Assembly: GCF_000308875.1 (NCBI RefSeq)
Contig: NZ_BAGL01000033.1
Span: 62,001 to 126,000, forward strand
Reading direction: 5' to 3'
DNA from: Nocardia transvalensis NBRC 15921
GTDB taxonomy: Bacteria; Actinomycetota; Actinomycetes; Mycobacteriales; Mycobacteriaceae
DNA: 64,000 nt
The notes beneath the pieces are model-generated. The model did no database searches. It saw only the letters and a program-made list of their open reading frames with translations, and was not told the origin of the DNA. The translations under genes were made by a program, and so were the position numbers. This document shows, in pieces, positions 62,100 to 64,000 of the stretch. Each line of letters opens with the position of its first letter. The stretch's first letter is position 1.

Positions 62100-63617
62100 G
62101 TGAGCCAGCCTTCGGAATCCGATGCTGACTCCTTGCGCGCGCTGGTGTCGAATCTGGAACAGCTGATCGCCCAGGCCGTTCGGACGGTCGACGAATTGAA
62201 GGAGGCGCTGGCCTCCGCCGAAGCGCATGTGCGCGAGGACCGTCCGGAGACCGCGGCGGAACCGGCGACCGTTCCCGTTTCGTCCCTCGGTCCGCGGTCT
62301 CGGCGACCGCGCCCGACGCCGTGGTCCCACCTCCCCGCCCGTCGGGACGTGACGCCGGCCCTCGCTGTGGTTCCGCCGCCCGCCGCGCCCAGCCCGGCGG
62401 TGGTTCCGCCGCCGTCCGCCCCGCGCCCTGCCGTGGTTCCGCCGCCTGCCGTGCCGTCTCCTGCTGGGGTTTCACCGTCGCCCGCCCCGCCGTCTCCTGC
62501 CGTAGTTCCGCCGTCGCCCGCCCCGCCGTCTCCTGCCATGGTTCCGCCGTCGCCTGCCTCGCCGTCTCCCGCCGTGGATCCGCCGTCGCCCATCGCGCCG
62601 CGCTCGGCTGTGGTTCCGCCGTCGTCTCCTGCTGCGCCGGATCCTCCTGTGGATCCGCCGCTACCGGTCGTTGCGCCGCGTCCTATCGTGCTTCCGACGT
62701 TGTCGGCGGCGGTGCTCAGCTCTGCTTCGGTCCCGCCGTCCTCTCCGGTCGCGCCGAGTCCTGCCGCGGGGCCGCCGCTGTCCGCCGTCACGCCCAGCCC
62801 TGTTGTGGATCCGCCGCTGTCCTCGGTCGCGCCGAGTCCTGTTGTGGATCCGCCGCTGTCTGCGGTCGTGTCGCGCCCTGTCGTGCTTCCGACGTTGTCG
62901 GCGGCCGTGCTCAGTTCTGCTGTGGGTCCGCCTCTTGGCGCGCCGCCTCACATCATGGCTCCACCGCCGCCCTCGGCCGTCCCAACCCCGCCCCCTGCCG
63001 GCCCGCCCCTCCGGATCGGGGAGGCGACTGCCACGCGCAGCCTGGAGATCATCGGACTCGATCGGGACGATATCGACGTCCGCGCGGCGCGCGTACTCGC
63101 CTCCACTCTCGACGATCTGCTCGCGAAGTACCCGATTCCGTTGCACGGCATCGAGATCGAAGAACGGCGGGACGACGGGCTCCCCATCCTGCACGTGACC
63201 GGCTCCGGACAGCGAAGGCGAGACGACACCGCGCTGTGGGTCGTGATCGATCACGCCGCCCTGACCGGTCCCTCCGGACGACGGTGGTTCCGAAGGGGTT
63301 TCGACCGCGCGATATGCACGGCCGTCGCCCAGGGCTACGCCCGCGCCCTCGACCGCGCCGGTGGCTTCCGGGCACACGAACGAGCATGGCAGACCGTGCT
63401 CAACCACTCCCTGCGAAAAGGCAACGACACCTACAGTCCGCTGGATCCCGCCCAGGCCCTCGCGGACGGCTTCACGGAAGTCGTGCTGCGCGGCAAACGC
63501 GCCGGAAAGACGGCCCGCCTCCTACACGACGCGCTGACCACCGCGGCATCGAACGCGGCCGAATCACCCGGTCTCCCACAGGGTTCGGAGTCCCCGGGCC
63601 GCCGGATATCCCGTTGA
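62100..63617 (+). CDS. Proline-rich repeat protein with unrecognised C-terminal domain
   Basis: 505 residues from GTG 62100. Three parts: a heptad-rich helix (about 5-48, LRALVSNLEQLIAQAVRTVD), a low-complexity linker of repeated V-x-P-P-x-S-P and similar units (about 75-300), and a conserved-looking C-terminal domain (about 305-490) starting RIGEATATRSLEIIGLDRDD. The C-terminal text (ALWVVIDHAALTGPSGRRWF, QGYARALDRAGGF, NHSLRKGNDTYSPLDPAQAL) is not one I recognise. The linker contains internal DNA duplications (39-bp period at 62799/62838 and a 195-bp spaced copy at 62686/62881). No signal peptide or membrane segment. Function unknown. Confidence 0.7.
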   Translation: MSQPSESDADSLRALVSNLEQLIAQAVRTVDELKEALASAEAHVREDRPETAAEPATVPVSSLGPRSRRPRPTPWSHLPARRDVTPALAVVPPPAAPSPAVVPPPSAPRPAVVPPPAVPSPAGVSPSPAPPSPAVVPPSPAPPSPAMVPPSPASPSPAVDPPSPIAPRSAVVPPSSPAAPDPPVDPPLPVVAPRPIVLPTLSAAVLSSASVPPSSPVAPSPAAGPPLSAVTPSPVVDPPLSSVAPSPVVDPPLSAVVSRPVVLPTLSAAVLSSAVGPPLGAPPHIMAPPPPSAVPTPPPAGPPLRIGEATATRSLEIIGLDRDDIDVRAARVLASTLDDLLAKYPIPLHGIEIEERRDDGLPILHVTGSGQRRRDDTALWVVIDHAALTGPSGRRWFRRGFDRAICTAVAQGYARALDRAGGFRAHERAWQTVLNHSLRKGNDTYSPLDPAQALADGFTEVVLRGKRAGKTARLLHDALTTAASNAAESPGLPQGSESPGRRISR

Positions 63618-63666
63618 CGCGGCAGGACCCGAGAGCGTCACCACTCGCAGGAGTACCGTCCCGGCC

Positions 63667-64000
63667 ATGGGACTGACGGTGCAGCGTTTCGACCACATCG
63701 TGATCAACTGCCGCGACGTGGCCGCCACTGCGGCCTGGTACGGACGAGTACTCGGCATGCACGTGGAAACCTTCGGCCCCGCCCGCCGCACAGCTTGCGC
63801 TTCGGTGATCAGAAAATCAACCTCCGCCCGGTAGGCGACGCCACGTCAACCCCCGAAGAAGTTCGCGCCCACCTCATCTCGTGCGACGTGGAAATCACCG
63901 AGGGCCCGGTCACCAAACACGGTGCGCTCGGAGATATGACCTCCCACTACTGCCGTGATCTGGACGGCAATCTCATCGAGCTCGCCGTCTATCCCACGGT
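63667..64000 (+). pseudogene. Decayed VOC-family (glyoxalase/bleomycin-resistance fold) gene, partial
   Basis: ATG 63667 starts a VOC-like protein (RFDHIVINCRDVAATAAWYGRVLGM, partly quoted) that runs 55 codons to TAG 63831-63833. The family sequence continues in another frame from about 63793 (LRFGDQKINLRP), so one base is missing or two are extra near 63790. The resumed frame then shows PEEVRAHL, GPVTKHGALGDMTS and CRDLDGNLIELAVY, but the usual middle stretch before PEEV, about 20 residues in relatives, is absent, suggesting a deletion as well. The gene runs to the window edge. It was probably a metal-dependent lyase, dioxygenase or resistance protein. Confidence 0.65.

Noticed and set aside
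60346..62475. Minus-strand frame of 709 codons opposite the DUF2156 gene
   Set aside because: Composition typical of antisense translation; the DUF2156 and membrane-helix evidence is on the plus strand.

Overview
The window is high-GC actinobacterial chromosome, most probably from Nocardia or a close relative in the Mycobacteriales. Supporting this are strong G/C preference at third codon positions, frequent GTG and TTG starts, and a run of genes in the same relative order as Mycobacterium tuberculosis Rv2236c to Rv2221c: cobD, SURF1-like, ptpA, cobC-like, NIF3-like, zinc ribbon, RNase HI/CobC fusion, CHAD protein, panB, caeA-like, glnA2, glnE. The RNase P RNA gene lies inside the block. I see no tRNA, rRNA, CRISPR array, insertion sequence or prophage.

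Layout. 0-14 kb is accessory metabolism and regulation: a thiolase cut by the window edge, an acyl-CoA synthetase, a SSADH-like aldehyde dehydrogenase divergent from its TetR, an M20 amidohydrolase, a broken Mrr-like nuclease gene, an ArsR/AHSA1 pair, an MFS exporter with its TetR, and a solitary Eco57I/TaqI-type adenine methyltransferase. 14-22 kb holds a gamma carbonic anhydrase and a four-gene operon (arylsulfotransferase-like protein plus a NitT/TauT-type ABC importer) facing a LacI regulator, probably a sulfur-scavenging unit. 22-27 kb carries a GlxA-type regulator, a metallo-beta-lactamase-fold protein, a glycogen-debranching-type glucosidase, an OsmC protein, an ECF41 sigma factor and a PurN-like enzyme.

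27-35 kb and 42.7-60 kb form the conserved block. It covers the aminopropanol and late steps of cobalamin synthesis, cytochrome oxidase assembly, a secreted-type phosphatase, RNase P RNA, pantothenate synthesis, a cell-envelope serine protease, and glutamine synthetase with its adenylyltransferase. Two insertions interrupt it. The first (35.4-42.5 kb) holds a DrrAB-type ABC exporter, a 1054-residue AfsR/SARP-type regulator and a cytochrome P450. Both the exporter and the P450 are preceded by GTGTCAG heptamers in exact 11-bp phase, the hallmark of a SARP binding site, so the island looks like a small self-contained regulon. The second (44-49 kb) holds a TrpF-like isomerase, a DMT-family transporter, a squalene-cyclase-like membrane protein, an alpha/beta hydrolase and a 31-residue hydrophobic peptide.

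60-64 kb has a DUF2156/MprF-like membrane protein, a proline-rich repeat protein with an unrecognised C-terminal domain, and a decayed VOC-family gene at the window edge. Intergenic regions carry a dispersed palindromic element (core CCGGCATGCTTTTGGCCGG) at three places, each next to short GC-rich tandem repeats, and an unusually long hairpin after glnE.
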